Below are positions 31,109 to 40,482 of a DNA stretch of 64,000 nt, one piece after another; the stretch's first letter is position 1, and every line of letters starts with the position of its first letter. Position numbers and translations under genes: made by a program. The DNA is taken from NCBI GenBank assembly GCA_963580285.1, contig OY757015.1:128804188-128868187 (forward strand), given 5' to 3'. The notes under the pieces were generated by a model. That model was not told where the DNA came from. It did not search any database and was given only the letters and a program-made list of their open reading frames with translations. The DNA comes from Lucinisca nassula (lineage: Eukaryota > Mollusca > Bivalvia > Lucinida > Lucinidae).

Positions 31109-31126
31109 TCTGCAGTATATTACATA

Positions 31127-31275
31127 CAGTGAAATTCCGCTATTAAGACCACCTAAAATTAAGACTAATTCTGCTTTAAAAAGTTTATTTAGTAGGTTGC
31201 AGTAAATCTTTCTTTGTGTTTTCTGCCCACAGTGTCCTCTGGTCAGAGACCACTTTTGGAATATATGAATTTTAC
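31127..31275. mobile_element. MITE-2 copy lacking its right hairpin arm
   Basis: CAGTGAAATTCCGCTATTAAGACCACC to CAGAGACCACTTTTGGA, then a jump to GAATTTTACT. The central palindrome is lost. Confidence 0.8.
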
Positions 31276-31985
31276 TTTATACTACATACAGAATTTAAAA
31301 TAAATGTAACTTATAAAAATATGATGTCTAAAAATCTATTAAATGCGCTGTTTGTTTGCTTTGATTAGAAAAAAAATCCTTTTAAGCAATAGTAACCTAA
31401 GACGAGGGCACAGTCATGGTTTATAGGCTGTCCGAGAGCCAGGGTCTGGACCGCCGAGTTGATACGGCCCCAGCCGCAGGCAAGGACCATATCTAAACTG
31501 CGGTCCAGGATCTGGCCCGAGGGCAGTCCATAACACTTGATAAACCCTCAACTTAGGTTTATATTGTTTCAGTGCATTGAACAACGACAACTGGAAGGTG
31601 AAGGACGTTTTGTTGGTCAGTCTGGCTTCCCGAAATGCAACGGAACGACAACCAGAAATTAAAAACAGCAAATTAATCGTGATCGTCCGTAAAAGTTTTC
31701 CGGTTCTCCCCGTAGCGGGATCTGTAAGACTGGATTTGGACGTGTCCGATTCAATTGTTATAGTACGCGCTGTGCATCTACCGCATATTAGCGACTTGCA
31801 CGGGATACGTTTCTTGCCAGTGATAAAGCGCGTTTCATTTGTGTTATGCACTAATTCACTCTAAGTAAAAATCAGTCTTAGTTTACTTTCTGTTGAAACA
31901 ACAAGCATTATTTTCCTCAAAGTGTGATTTATTTTGTGACAAAGTGTGATTTATTTTGTGACACGTCTATCGACTTACAATTGGT
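31276..31985. repeat. First copy of a tandemly duplicated unknown segment
   Basis: Matches 32453-32615 plus 33085-33540 at roughly 90%. It has long open frames on both strands (31577-31864 plus, 31414-31851 minus). Between the copies most plus-frame differences are nonsynonymous (e.g. ATT/ATG, AGT/CCT, CTC/CAC, GTG/CTG, CCA/ACA), arguing against a conserved plus-strand protein. No family is recognised. Confidence 0.65.
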
Positions 31986-32009
31986 TAAAGCCTGCTTTCC
32001 TGTCCAGGA

Positions 32010-32190
32010 ACGGCGTTGCGAGGCGGCCACCCAAGGAATATTCTTGGGAAATTGTTTTACAATTGGCATTGTGGTTTCGGAGGAGATGCCATTAGAAGAA
32101 ATTGTTGACGGGCGGACGGGCGGACGGACGACGGACAAAAAGCGATCACAACAGCTAACATTGAGCACCTCATGCTCAGGTGAGCTAAAC
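32010..32190 (+). repeat. R1 unit with terminal palindrome (second duplication unit)
   Basis: CCACCCAAGGAATATTC ... GCGGACGGACGACGGAC ... GATCACAACAGCTAACATTG ... GAGCACCTCATGCTCAGGTG. Corresponds to 30940-31105. Confidence 0.8.
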
Positions 32191-32210
32191 ATATCTGCAT
32201 TATATTATAT

Positions 32211-32452
32211 ATAGTGAAATTCAGCTATTAAGACCACCTTGAATTAAGTCTAATTCTGCTTTAAAAAGTTTATTTAGTAGGTTGCAGTAAATCTTTCTTT
32301 GTGTTTTCTGCCCACAGTGTCCTCTGGTCAGAGACCACCTTTGGGACTGTTCAAAAGTGGTCTTAAAGACCACCTTTGGGACTGTTCAAAAGTGGTCTTA
32401 AAGACCACTTTTGAACAGTCCCAAAGGTGGTTTTAATATAGGAATTTTACTG
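32211..32452. mobile_element. MITE-2 copy with expanded palindrome
   Basis: Same ends as 21980-22185, but the central block GGTCTTAAAGACCACC...GTTCAAAAGT occurs an extra time (32339-32409), giving three nested complementary blocks. Confidence 0.85.
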
Positions 32453-32615
32453 TATACTACATACAGAATTAAAAAAAAAAGTAAGGTACAAAAATATGAT
32501 GTCTAACAATGTATTAAATGCGTTGATTGTTTGCTTTGATTAGAAACATTCCTTTTAAGCAATAGTAACCTAAGACGAGGACACTATCATGGTTTATGGG
32601 CTGTATCAGGAGGGA

Positions 32616-33084
32616 ATTTAGCTCGGGATAGATGTATCCGAAAGTACCAGAACAAACATACAAACACAACGCTCTTTGATTTCACAACTTTATTAAACAT
32701 GTAATGAAATGCATTTGACGTTTATATAGAGAAACAGATAAACAGTTGATACTAGCATTACATGAGAGTAAAATGATGAAACTAGCATTTACTATCTGTT
32801 TACTTATAATAACAACTAACTGTTTTTACTGAAATTACAAACACTTGTATTTATCTTATTTAAAGTAACATTAAACACACTATTTATATTTATGCAATCT
32901 AATGAGAATAACAATATTCTATTCATTTATTAACTCACTGGAAATACAAAATTAGAAATGCATATAGGAAATTGCAGCTTACCTGAAAGTACCAAAACAA
33001 ACATACAAACACAACGCTCTTTGATTTCACAACTGAGAAACCAGAGCGCATAGCCTATACGTTTATTCTGCCACTTCGTTAGCA
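32616..33084. mobile_element. Insertion present only in second duplication unit
   Basis: About 470 bp absent from the first copy (compare 31430-31510). A 52-bp direct repeat, GAAAGTACCA(G/A)AACAAACAT...TTTCACAAC, lies at 32640-32691 and 32982-33033. AT-rich between; no ORF. It could be a short element with terminal direct repeats. Confidence 0.5.
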
Positions 33085-33540
33085 GGATCTGGCCCGAGGG
33101 CAGTTCATAACACTTGATAAACCCTCAGCTTAGGTTTATATTGTTTCAGTGCATTAAACAACGACAATTGGAAGGTGGTGGACGTGTTTTGGTCAGGCTG
33201 GTTTCCCGAAATGCAACGGAACGACAACCAGAAATGAAAAACAGCAAATTAATCGTGATCGTCCGTAAACCTTTTCCGGTTCACCCCGTAGCGGGCGCTG
33301 TAAGACTGGATTTGGACCTGTCCGATTCAATTGTTTCAGTGCAGGCTGTGCATCTACCGCATATTAGCGACTTGCACGGGATGCGTTTCTTGACAGTGAC
33401 AAAGCGCGTTTAATTTGTGATATGCACTAATTCACTCTAAGAAAAATTCAGTTTTAGTTTACTTTCTGTTGAAACAACAAGCATTAATTCCTCAAAGTGT
33501 GATGTATTTTGTGACACTGGGACGTCCAACTTCTATTCAC
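33085..33540. repeat. Second copy of the duplicated unknown segment
   Basis: Begins GGATCTGGCCCGAGGGCAGT and ends TTTTGTGACAC, as in the first copy. The minus-strand frame is broken here, while the plus frame (33114-33413) stays open. Confidence 0.7.
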
Positions 33541-33667
33541 TTACAGTTGGTTAAGGCCTGCTTTCCTTGCAGCAGGTATGGGTAAAAGGGGTGTTGCTAT
33601 CTCTTCTGTTTCTACACTTCCATCAGTTTGCTTCGCTCTCCTTTCATCTTCTCTTCTACAAGTATCT

Positions 33668-33834
33668 AGAAGCCTCCGTGGTGCAGTGGTTACGCTACTC
33701 GCCTTGTAAACCAGGGATCGCAGGATCGATCCCGGGCTTCTCCAGACTTTCGGATGAGTCTTTAAACCGAGGTCCCGTCTCCGTATGACCTTAGCTGTTG
33801 GTGGGACGTAAAACTAAAACTCACTCACTCACTA
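33668..33834 (+). mobile_element. SINE-A, full length, 12-bp target duplication
   Basis: Best-preserved SINE-A. A box GTGGTGCAGTGGTTACG, B box GGATCGATCCC, tail GGTGGGACGTAAAAC then ACTC units. The direct repeat CTACAAGTATCT flanks it (33656-33667, 33835-33846). Confidence 0.93.
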
Positions 33835-33855
33835 CTACAAGTATCTCTTCTTTTA

Positions 33856-34035
33856 GGACTCCGCCGAAATAGATTGGGCTGCATGATACTTCTATGCAGA
33901 GCTGAAACCGACCGCACCAGAATGCTTATAGACCGCTCAGAGGGTATATTCTAAGCCTGCTCAGCCAATGTGGTTCGAGTCGGACCGATCCTAAACCCTA
34001 TTAGTTTGTTTTGGCGGTAGGGCTTGAGATGTCCT
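33856..34035 (+). mobile_element. SINE-B 5' part, diverged
   Basis: GAAATAGATTGGGCTGCATG, CTATGCAGAGCTGAAACC, GTGGTTCGAGTCGGACC (B-box-like), GGTAGGGCTTGAGATGTC. The 3' third is absent. Confidence 0.75.
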
Positions 34036-34236
34036 CAAAAGCTGTCTCAAATTCGGTCTTATATAATAGACGATGAAGGGGCAATGGAGCTGCCAATGTC
34101 TGATTTGGAATCTCCGCCCTCTCGATTGTCTTAGAGTGTAGGCTGCAAAAGAAATGGTCTTTTGCCTGGGTTTCTCCCACTCTACCATGGACAAACATTT
34201 ATCAATCTACCCAAAACTTAATCTCCAACAACGAAG

Positions 34237-34532
34237 CCCCCGCCCATCGGAGCTTGAATAAATAGATGGGCTGCATGATGCTTCCACGCAGAGCTGAAAT
34301 CGTCCGCACACTAGTACTGGTAAACCGCTTAGAGGATCTAAGCCTGTCCAGGAACCGCGGTGCGAGGCGGACCGTCCATGCTTACAAACCCTATTGCTTT
34401 CATTGGGCGCAGGGCTTGAGATGACATTTCATCTCAATGTCGGGTAAAAGTCCCACAAAACTGCAAGCAACGTCTCCAAAATGACCTACACTGTGTTGAC
34501 GGGGACGTTAAACCTCAAATCAAACAAACAAA
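34237..34532 (+). mobile_element. SINE-B, full length, 12-bp target duplication
   Basis: CCCCCGCCCATCGGAGCTTG to GGGGACGTTAAACCTCAAAT plus CAAACAAA. CCAACAACGAAG at 34225-34236 and 34533-34544. 34036-34224 is unassigned. Confidence 0.92.
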
Positions 34533-34551
34533 CCAACAACGAAGCAGAAAG

Positions 34552-34796
34552 CTTTAAGGGGAATGGGTATACCATCAGGGGAGGAAACTCCTGCAATAGT
34601 GTTTTTGCCTCCCATGTCAATAGGGGTCAACTCTTAAAGGAAAGAATTTGCTCCACTGGAGCAAATTCTTTCCTTTAAGAGTTGACCCCTTTTTTCGTGG
34701 GACAGAGTTTATGGAAAAGCGAACAGGAAGTTCCGAAAATTGTCTCCCTTTGAAAAATGGCGGATAAATCTGTCAGGTGTTCCCATTCCCCTTAAG
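34552..34796. mobile_element. MITE-4, complete copy
   Basis: Terminal inverted repeats CTTTAAGGGGAATGGG and CCCATTCCCCTTAAG. The central hairpin AACTCTTAAAGGAAAGAATT...CCTTTAAGAGTT has loop TGCTCCACTGGAGCA. Partial copies lie at 60880-61042 and 62330-62486. Confidence 0.85.
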
Positions 34797-35009
34797 TTCA
34801 TGTGAAACACTGACATGTGGATTCGCTTTATCAAAACAAGAAGGCCAAGGTGTCCCTGAATCGCTCAGCTAATTTCGAGATGTCACATACATGTATCTTC
34901 AGAAAGTCATATGGATAACTGACAGCCATCTTTTCCCGCGAACCATATCTGGTACACTTCGATATATGGTCACCTTGGCAATGTTTTTACCAAGTTTGAA
35001 TAAAACTGC

Positions 35010-35735
35010 AGCTTAAGACATTCGGGATGTTGTCATTTCACTCCTTTTAATTTTGTCAGCCAATTTCTTCGAGAAAAACCATTTTGGTACAAGGCCACCG
35101 AAACTATCTACCTGTGAAGTTTGAATGAAATTAAACCAAAGGTATAAGAAGACTTTTCATTTAAAGAAATTTATAGTTTAAGCTCTGGCAGCCATTTTAA
35201 TCACCCAAGCAGAGTTGTTTAGCTATTTCTATAGAGGGTCACCTAAGCAGCATTCCTGGAATGAGATTGGACCAAGACCAAAGGAATCGGAGTTGTCATT
35301 ACAATTTTTTTTTTTTTTTTTTTTTTTGTTGTTTTTTTTTTTCAATTTACGCATGGCAGCCATCTTGTTCATCGGACCAAAACCGTTTTAGCTTATTCGG
35401 TGGAGGTACACCAGAGAAACAACAGTCCTATGGTGTTTGAATGAAATTAGACAAAAGGTGTGGAAGAAGCTGTCGTTTACAGCTTGTGTTTTCTGTTTTT
35501 AGCTCTTGTGGCCATTTTGTTCATCAGAGCGGAACCATTTTAGTTGTTTTGGAAGAAATTTACCCAAGCAACATTCATGTGAAGATTGATTGAGACTGGC
35601 CCACGGTAAATGAGGAGTTGTTGTTATCAGATGTTTTAGCTCTGGTGGCCATCTTGTTCATTTTAGCTATTTTAGTAGGAAGCCACCTAGGCAACATTCC
35701 TGTGAAGTTTGAATCAAATTGGCCGATGATTTAAG
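35010..35735 (+). repeat. R1 tandem repeats
   Basis: Units with GCAGCCATTTTAATCA, GGTCACCTAAGCAGCATTCC, TTTTAGCTCTTGTGGCCATT; a poly-T tract at 35306-35343. 34797-35009 is unassigned. Confidence 0.75.
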
Positions 35736-35739
35736 ACGA

Positions 35740-36345
35740 GTAGGAGATGTTGCACGGATGAGTTAGGAAGCCTTCATGCGGACTGAACAAATTATTTGTA
35801 TAAATCGCGACGACAATAAGGGCGAGGATTGCGACCGCGTAAAATCGATTTAAGCCACCCTTCACTGATTGTTCCAAGGCGGTTCGTCTGCCGCGGTTTA
35901 TTATTGTTATAGTTCGTCTTAAAATGCGTGTATCGCTCATATGAGCCCCGCCAAGCGAATTTGTGTCTTCGAGCATTCCGTCATGACAAATTTTAACTGC
36001 GCATGCCCAGCCATTCAGAGGGGCCAGGGATATGGCTTTCTGTCTGAAGGTTCCTCTTGATTCACTGCTTGTATGAGGGAGCAGCGAAGGTTCTGGCGAG
36101 ACTGCGCGGATGCGCAGGCTCGCCTGAACCTTCGCTGCTCGCATAGGCGATAAGTACCAAATTCGCTTGACGGGGCCCATATCTTTTGGTTTTGGATAGC
36201 CAGTTTGCCATTTTATGAGAAAGTTACTGTCCTTTAGGATTCCCGCTATTGGTGTTTCCATTAGGGTCTAGTTATTTCATGTTTGTGTTTCTTTCCCTTT
36301 GGTGTCTCTGATGGGAGGTGTGGATTAATTGTACCGATTGCACTT
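35740..36345 (+). mobile_element. PLE terminal-region fragment interrupted by MITE-3
   Basis: GAGATGTTGCACGGATGAGT, CATGCGGACTGAACAAATTA, TAAGGGCGAGGATTGCG up to 35939, then after the MITE TTTTGGATAGCCAGTTTGCC and GTGGATTAATTGTACCGATTG. Confidence 0.8.
35940..36181 (+). mobile_element. MITE-3, complete copy
   Basis: Ends TGAGCCCCGCCAAGCGAATT and AATTCGCTTGACGGGGCCCA. Internal GAACCTTCGCTGCTC hairpin. Inserted in the PLE terminal region at a TAT/AT site. Confidence 0.88.
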
Positions 36346-36349
36346 CTAT

Positions 36350-36721
36350 TTTAAAGCATATTTTGATGTGTTTTTATTTCTATTTTTAAGTCATGTGCTT
36401 TTTTATTCTTTGTAGCAGAACGGTTTTATCTATTTTGGTAGCGGGTAACATTCCAATGGAGTTTGAATGAAACTGGCCCGGTGGTGTAGGAGAAGTAGTC
36501 GTTTAAAGGATTTTCTATTTTTTGGCTGTGGCAGCGGAGCTGAGCGATGTTAGCTTTTCTGGTAGAGAGCTACATAGGCAATATTTCTGTGAAGTTTAAA
36601 TGAAATTGGCGCAATGTTTAAGGAGAAGTAGACTTTTAATTGGTGCCTCTGATGGGCTTTGTAGGTTAATTGTATCGATTCCTGGTCATTACCTTTATTT
36701 CTATTTTCAAAGCAAACCCTT
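36350..36721 (+). repeat. R1 units plus PLE terminal-region scrap
   Basis: R1 words (TTTTGGTAGCGGGTAACATT, GAAACTGGCCC) continue to about 36640. Then TTGGTGCCTCTGATGGG ... ATTGTATCGATTCCTGG matches the PLE 3' end. Confidence 0.65.
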
Positions 36722-36994
36722 TCGATAACACACCCGTGCGACATAGTGCATACTTCTCATCTCCAAAATGGCTACTTTTCTGATGAAAATCCCCGATACT
36801 TTTCTTATAAATACTACAAACATAGGTCGAGGGTGCTCGTTAGAACCGCGTCATTGAGGCGGTTCTAACGAGTACCCACAACCTATGTCTTGAAGTAAAA
36901 TAAGAAAAATAATGATTATCCCCTTAAACCCCAGTTTTCTCTATATAAAGTTGGGTTTAGTGGGCTGTTTATTTCACGGACTTGTTCACGTGAC
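36722..36994 (+). mobile_element. MITE-1b, complete copy
   Basis: CGATAACACACCCGTGCGAC left, GGACTTGTTCACGTGA right. Central hairpin GCTCGTTAGAACCGCG...GGCGGTTCTAACGAG. Confidence 0.88.
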
Positions 36995-37309
36995 GGTAAA
37001 CGTTTTTCTTTTGTATCTCAGGAGACACCTTGTTCACTGGAGCATAATACTGCTATCTATTTTGGTAGAGGGTCATTTATGCAACATTCCGATGAAGCCG
37101 GAATGAAAATGGGAGGAATTGTTGTTTGAAAAGTGTTCTATATTAAGTTCTAGTGACCATCTTGTTCACGGGAGTTGAAAGATTTGAGCTATTTTGGTAA
37201 AGAGCCACCAAGGCGTCATTAATGTGAAATATGTTCTATAAAAGGGTTATCCTTTGGAAGCAAAGAATAAAACAACAAAACCGGAAAATATGAAGTGTTC
37301 ATGTTTTCT

Positions 37310-37355
37310 GGGTCAGACTAGCTAGTTTCGGCGAATTATGCCTCATCAGTGACCC
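37310..37355 (-). ncRNA. Type I hammerhead ribozyme, intact core (unit 1)
   Basis: 46 nt. Read on the minus strand: 6-bp stem I (GGGTCA with TGACCC), core CTGATGA, stem II GGC/GCC with a 7-nt loop, core GAAA, then palindromic ACTAGCTAGT forming a 3-bp stem III with tetraloop, ending in cleavage triplet GTC. All universally conserved core bases are present. Predicted scission lies between plus-strand positions 37315 and 37316. The minimal stem III is self-complementary, as in retrozyme and PLE hammerheads, so activity may need dimeric RNA. Activity is inferred. Confidence 0.88.
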
Positions 37356-37571
37356 TCAAATATTTTCAAAATTCCACAGTGGAATCAATGATCCCAAAGG
37401 ACAAGAAAATATAAACTACATTATGATGTAGAGCAGGGAGGCTTTTTTACAGCCGCCACACATTCCCAGACACCAGCTGTAGTGACGTTAAATATGTTCT
37501 ATAAAAGGGTTATCTTTTGGAAGCAAAGAATACACCACAGAACCGGAAAATATGAAGTGTACATGTTTTCT

Positions 37572-37617
37572 GGGCCAGACTAGCTAGTTTCGGCCAATTA
37601 AGCCTCATCTGTGACCC
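37572..37617 (-). ncRNA. Hammerhead ribozyme, core mutated (unit 2)
   Basis: Same fold, but the core reads CAGATGA (U4 changed to A), which should abolish catalysis. Stem I keeps pairing with one G-U wobble; stem II and GAAA/stem III are intact. Confidence 0.8.
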
Positions 37618-37832
37618 TCATATATTTTCAAAAGTCCACAATGGAATCAATGATCCCAAAGGACAAGAAAATATAAACTACACAATGATGTAGGGCAGGG
37701 AGGCTTTTTACGGCCGCCACACATTCCCAGACACCAGCTGTAGTGACGTTAAATTTGTTCTATAAAAGGGTTACCCTTTGGAAGCAAAGAATACACCACA
37801 GAACCGGAAAATTTTAAGTGTACACGTTTTCT

Positions 37833-37878
37833 GGGCCAGGCTAGCTAGTTTCGGCCAATTAGGCCTCATCAGAGACCC
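37833..37878 (-). ncRNA. Hammerhead ribozyme, cleavage triplet mutated (unit 3)
   Basis: CTGATGA and GAAA are intact, but the triplet preceding the cleavage site is GCC where unit 1 has GTC (loss of the A15.1-U16.1 pair). Stem I has a T/T mismatch next to the site. Probably weak or inactive. Confidence 0.8.
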
Positions 37879-38002
37879 TCAAATATTTTCAAAATCCCAC
37901 AATGGAATCAATAATTCCAAAGAACAAGAAAATATAAACTACACTATGATGTAGGGCAGGGAGACTTTTTACCGTGAGTCTAGATAAAACGGCTCCAAGC
38001 GA

Positions 38003-38400
38003 TTAGGAGGAGTAGAAGTAGTCTTTTAAAGCAAAGTTTTAGATTCTTTTTATTTTAGCTCTGGTGACCATTTTGTTAATTGGAGTGGAACTGTTTTAGC
38101 TATTTATGTTGGGGATCACCTAAGCAACATCCCTTTGAAAATTGAATGAGATCGGCTAATGTGTACAAAATAAGTAGTCGTTTGAAGATTTTTCATTGCG
38201 ATGGCGTTTGAATGAAATTCGCCCAGGGGTTAGGAAGGAGTATTCATTTAAAGATGTTTTATTTATCTCTGGTGGCCATCTTGTTCATCGGAGCGGGGCC
38301 CGTTTAGCTATTTTGATAGGGAGACCCGTAGGCCAACATTCCTGTGAAGTTTGAATCAAACTGACCAAACAAGTCAGGAGTAGTTTTTTAAAGCGAATTG
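38003..38400 (+). repeat. R1 tandem repeats
   Basis: GCTCTGGTGACCATTTTGTT, GGATCACCTAAGCAACATCC, GTTTGAATGAAATTCGCCC, GGTGGCCATCTTGTTCATCG. Confidence 0.8.
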
Positions 38401-38410
38401 TTCACTTTGC

Positions 38411-38673
38411 ATTACGCAAACACGCCTATACAAACACATTGCCACCTTTATCGCCGAAAAAAAAAATAAAATTCTATGATGACAAATTGTGATACTTTTC
38501 TTATTTCTGTTCAAAGTATAGACTGTGGGCACTCGTTAGAACCGCCTCTAATGAGTACCCACAATCTATATTTTAGAGCAGAAATAAGAAAAATAAGGTA
38601 TACCCCCGGAAACCCCAGTTTTACTATATAAAAGTGGGGTTCAAGGGGGATTCTATAGGCGTGTTTTCGTGAT
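38411..38673 (+). mobile_element. MITE-1, complete copy, shortened hairpin
   Basis: TIRs ATTACGCAAACACGCCTATA and TATAGGCGTGTTTTCGTGAT. The hairpin loop region lost ~10 bp (ACTCGTTAGAACCGCCTCTA joins directly to ATGAGTACCC). Confidence 0.88.
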
Positions 38674-38689
38674 GTTTTGTTGAAGTTGT

Positions 38690-39007
38690 TGTTATTGTTG
38701 TTGTTGTTAGCTCTGGTCGGGCGGAACGTTTAACTGCTTTGGTAGAGGATCACCTAAGAAACATTCCTATGAAGTTTGAATGAAATTTATCCAGACGTAT
38801 TGAATGAGTAGTTAATTAAAGATTTTTCACTTTTTAGATCTGGTCGTATCAGAAAGGTGTTAGCTAATTTGGTAGAGGGTAACCCAAGCAACATTCCTAT
38901 GAAGTATGAATGAAATTGGCCAAGGGGTAAGGAAACGGTAGTCAGTAAAAGGTTTTTTTTCTATTTTTGAGTCTGGCGGCCATCTTGTTCATCGGGGCGG
39001 AACCATT
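38690..39007 (+). repeat. R1 tandem repeats
   Basis: TAGCTCTGGTCGGGCGGAAC, GATCACCTAAGAAACATTCC, GGCGGCCATCTTGTTCATCG. Confidence 0.75.
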
Positions 39008-39145
39008 TTTGAGCCGATCGTTAATCAGAGGTGGGAGCGCAAACAGAGTACCCAGTGAAAAACACCCGACCTTCCCATGCAGAATAACCCGAGCAAGACG
39101 CGAACCACAGCTGATTTAGAAACCGCCCGAGCAGCAATGCCACAG
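39008..39145 (-). mobile_element. SINE-C remnant
   Basis: GAGCCGATCGTTAATCAGAG, ACTCTGTTTGCGC-type core, GCGAACCACAGCTG (B-box complement). 39146-39539 has no recognised feature. Confidence 0.7.
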
Positions 39146-39539
39146 ACGCATATAGTATATCATTATTACAGCCGCTTGAGTCTAATTAATGTCGCCTCTG
39201 TTATAGCTGAGTCATGTTTAGACTTAAGGCATTAGTCAAGAAAATAAAGATAATGATTATAATTATTATACGCATATCGATAGCCTTTTGCAAAACCTTG
39301 AATTAAGGTACAATATCCCTTTTATTTTTGTCTGATATTCTAATCATAACCTTAGTTATACTAATTGGATAGCTAGAAATTATTGGTCTAAAGGTCAATC
39401 GCTAACTAATAACTTTACCAGGACCTTCGGCGTTTGCAGAAAGTTCGGTCATTTTCTAAGTGCAATTTCTACAAATTTACTCAACCTGAAACTGGTCACC
39501 TTACAATTCGAAATAGAACTTTGTCATATAAAATAGAGA

Positions 39540-39790
39540 AGAATCCATCCAGTAATGCAGTACAAAATGGGTTAACGCCCTGCATGCCGGGTATTTTTTC
39601 TCAGCAGATGACATTTTAAAGTATGTTTTTAATTTTGCCCAGAAAACAGGATTTGACATCTCATGCAAACTGTCTCCGATGGAGACAGTTTGCATGGGAT
39701 GTCAGTCCTGTGTTCTGATGAAAATGAGAAATAGATATCAACAATTTGTTGTTTGGCAAATTAGCCTAGAGGGTGCTAAGGGTTAAACGA
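39540..39790. mobile_element. Hairpin element 9, copy 1
   Basis: GAAAACAGGATTTGACATC with CATGCAAACTGTCTCCGATGG and complementary GAGACAGTTTGCATGGGATG ... CCTGTGTTCTG; outer arms TCAGCAGATGACA / TTGTTGTTTGGCAAATTAGC. Confidence 0.65.
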
Positions 39791-39929
39791 GTTCGTGGTC
39801 AAACATAAAGATCACAACTCCGAACATCATAAAACGAAGGATAAATGACGAAAATGAGTACATGAAAATATATTGAAAATTTTGCCACCAAACATGAAAA
39901 TTTCCAGATAAAAAATCAATATTTTTTTC

Positions 39930-40082
39930 ATAAATATATTTCTGTCCAAAACATAGCTTGTGGGAACTCGTTAGAACCGCCTCACGGTATCGAGCAGTTA
40001 TAAGAAAAAATAACGTATACCCCTGTAAAACCCAGTTTTAATATATAAAAGTGGGATTTAAGAGGGTGAAAATTATAAAGGA
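39930..40082. mobile_element. MITE-1 fragment, half hairpin
   Basis: GTGGGAACTCGTTAGAACCG then a jump to GAGCAGTTATAAGAAAAAAT and TATACCCCTGTAAAACCC. TIR ends missing. Confidence 0.7.
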
Positions 40083-40218
40083 TTGTTTTTTATATCTCTG
40101 CGTGGCTGTATCTTTGTACCTGCGCAAACGGTTTAGATCCTGTTGATACGGTTCGTAACGAGCTGTTTCAAAACCTTAAGAATGAAAACGGTTAACTGAT
40201 TTGGTGGTTAGCGGCCCA

Positions 40219-40457
40219 TTTTTTTTTTTTTTTTTTTTTTTTTTGGTTTTACGGCCCTTTCAATATTATTTCACTCATATCGAGCCGATCGTTAATAAGA
40301 GGTGGGCGAAAACCGGAGTACCCGGAGAAAAACCACCTGACCTTCCGTTGCGGAACTTGGCGTCTCACATGTGACCCTAGCGAGGCTCGAACCACAGCGA
40401 TGAGAGACCTAATGATCAAGAGTCAGCGCTCTTAACCACTAGGCCACGGAGGCCCGT
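40219..40457 (-). mobile_element. SINE-C, full length, 11-bp target duplication
   Basis: The reverse complement starts GGGCCTCCGTGGCCTAGTGG (A box), B box GGTTCGAGCCTCGC, core CTCCGGGTACTCCGG, ending GGGCCGTAAAACC and a poly-A tail (poly-T 40219-40244). TTAGCGGCCCA at 40208-40218 and 40458-40468. Confidence 0.93.
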
Positions 40458-40482
40458 TTAGCGGCCCAGTTAACATTGTTAA

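Larger units (their letters stand above)
37229..37975 (-). mobile_element. Retrozyme-like array: 2.85 tandem units of ~262 bp
   Basis: Units run from 37231, 37494 and 37754 (spacing 263 and 260). The third lacks its last ~40 bp. Pairwise identity is about 90-95%, with no ORF. Each unit carries on the minus strand one type I hammerhead ribozyme fold (separate entries), so self-cleavage of a minus-strand multimer would release RNA of about 262 nt. Short noncoding tandem units with one hammerhead each match the description of animal retrozymes, thought to be mobilised by PLE-type machinery, and PLEs are abundant here. The array sits inside an R1 unit (R1 sequence resumes at about 37980). GTGA occurs at both edges, but a target duplication is not certain. 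Confidence 0.85.

Noticed and set aside
31577..31864. 95-codon plus-strand frame conserved in a paralog
   Set aside because: Most differences between the two copies are nonsynonymous and no domain is recognised, so conservation reflects recent duplication.
35731..36261. 176-codon minus-strand open frame
   Set aside because: It spans MITE-3 and PLE terminal sequence; the similar frame at 7869-8243 is the other MITE-3 copy.
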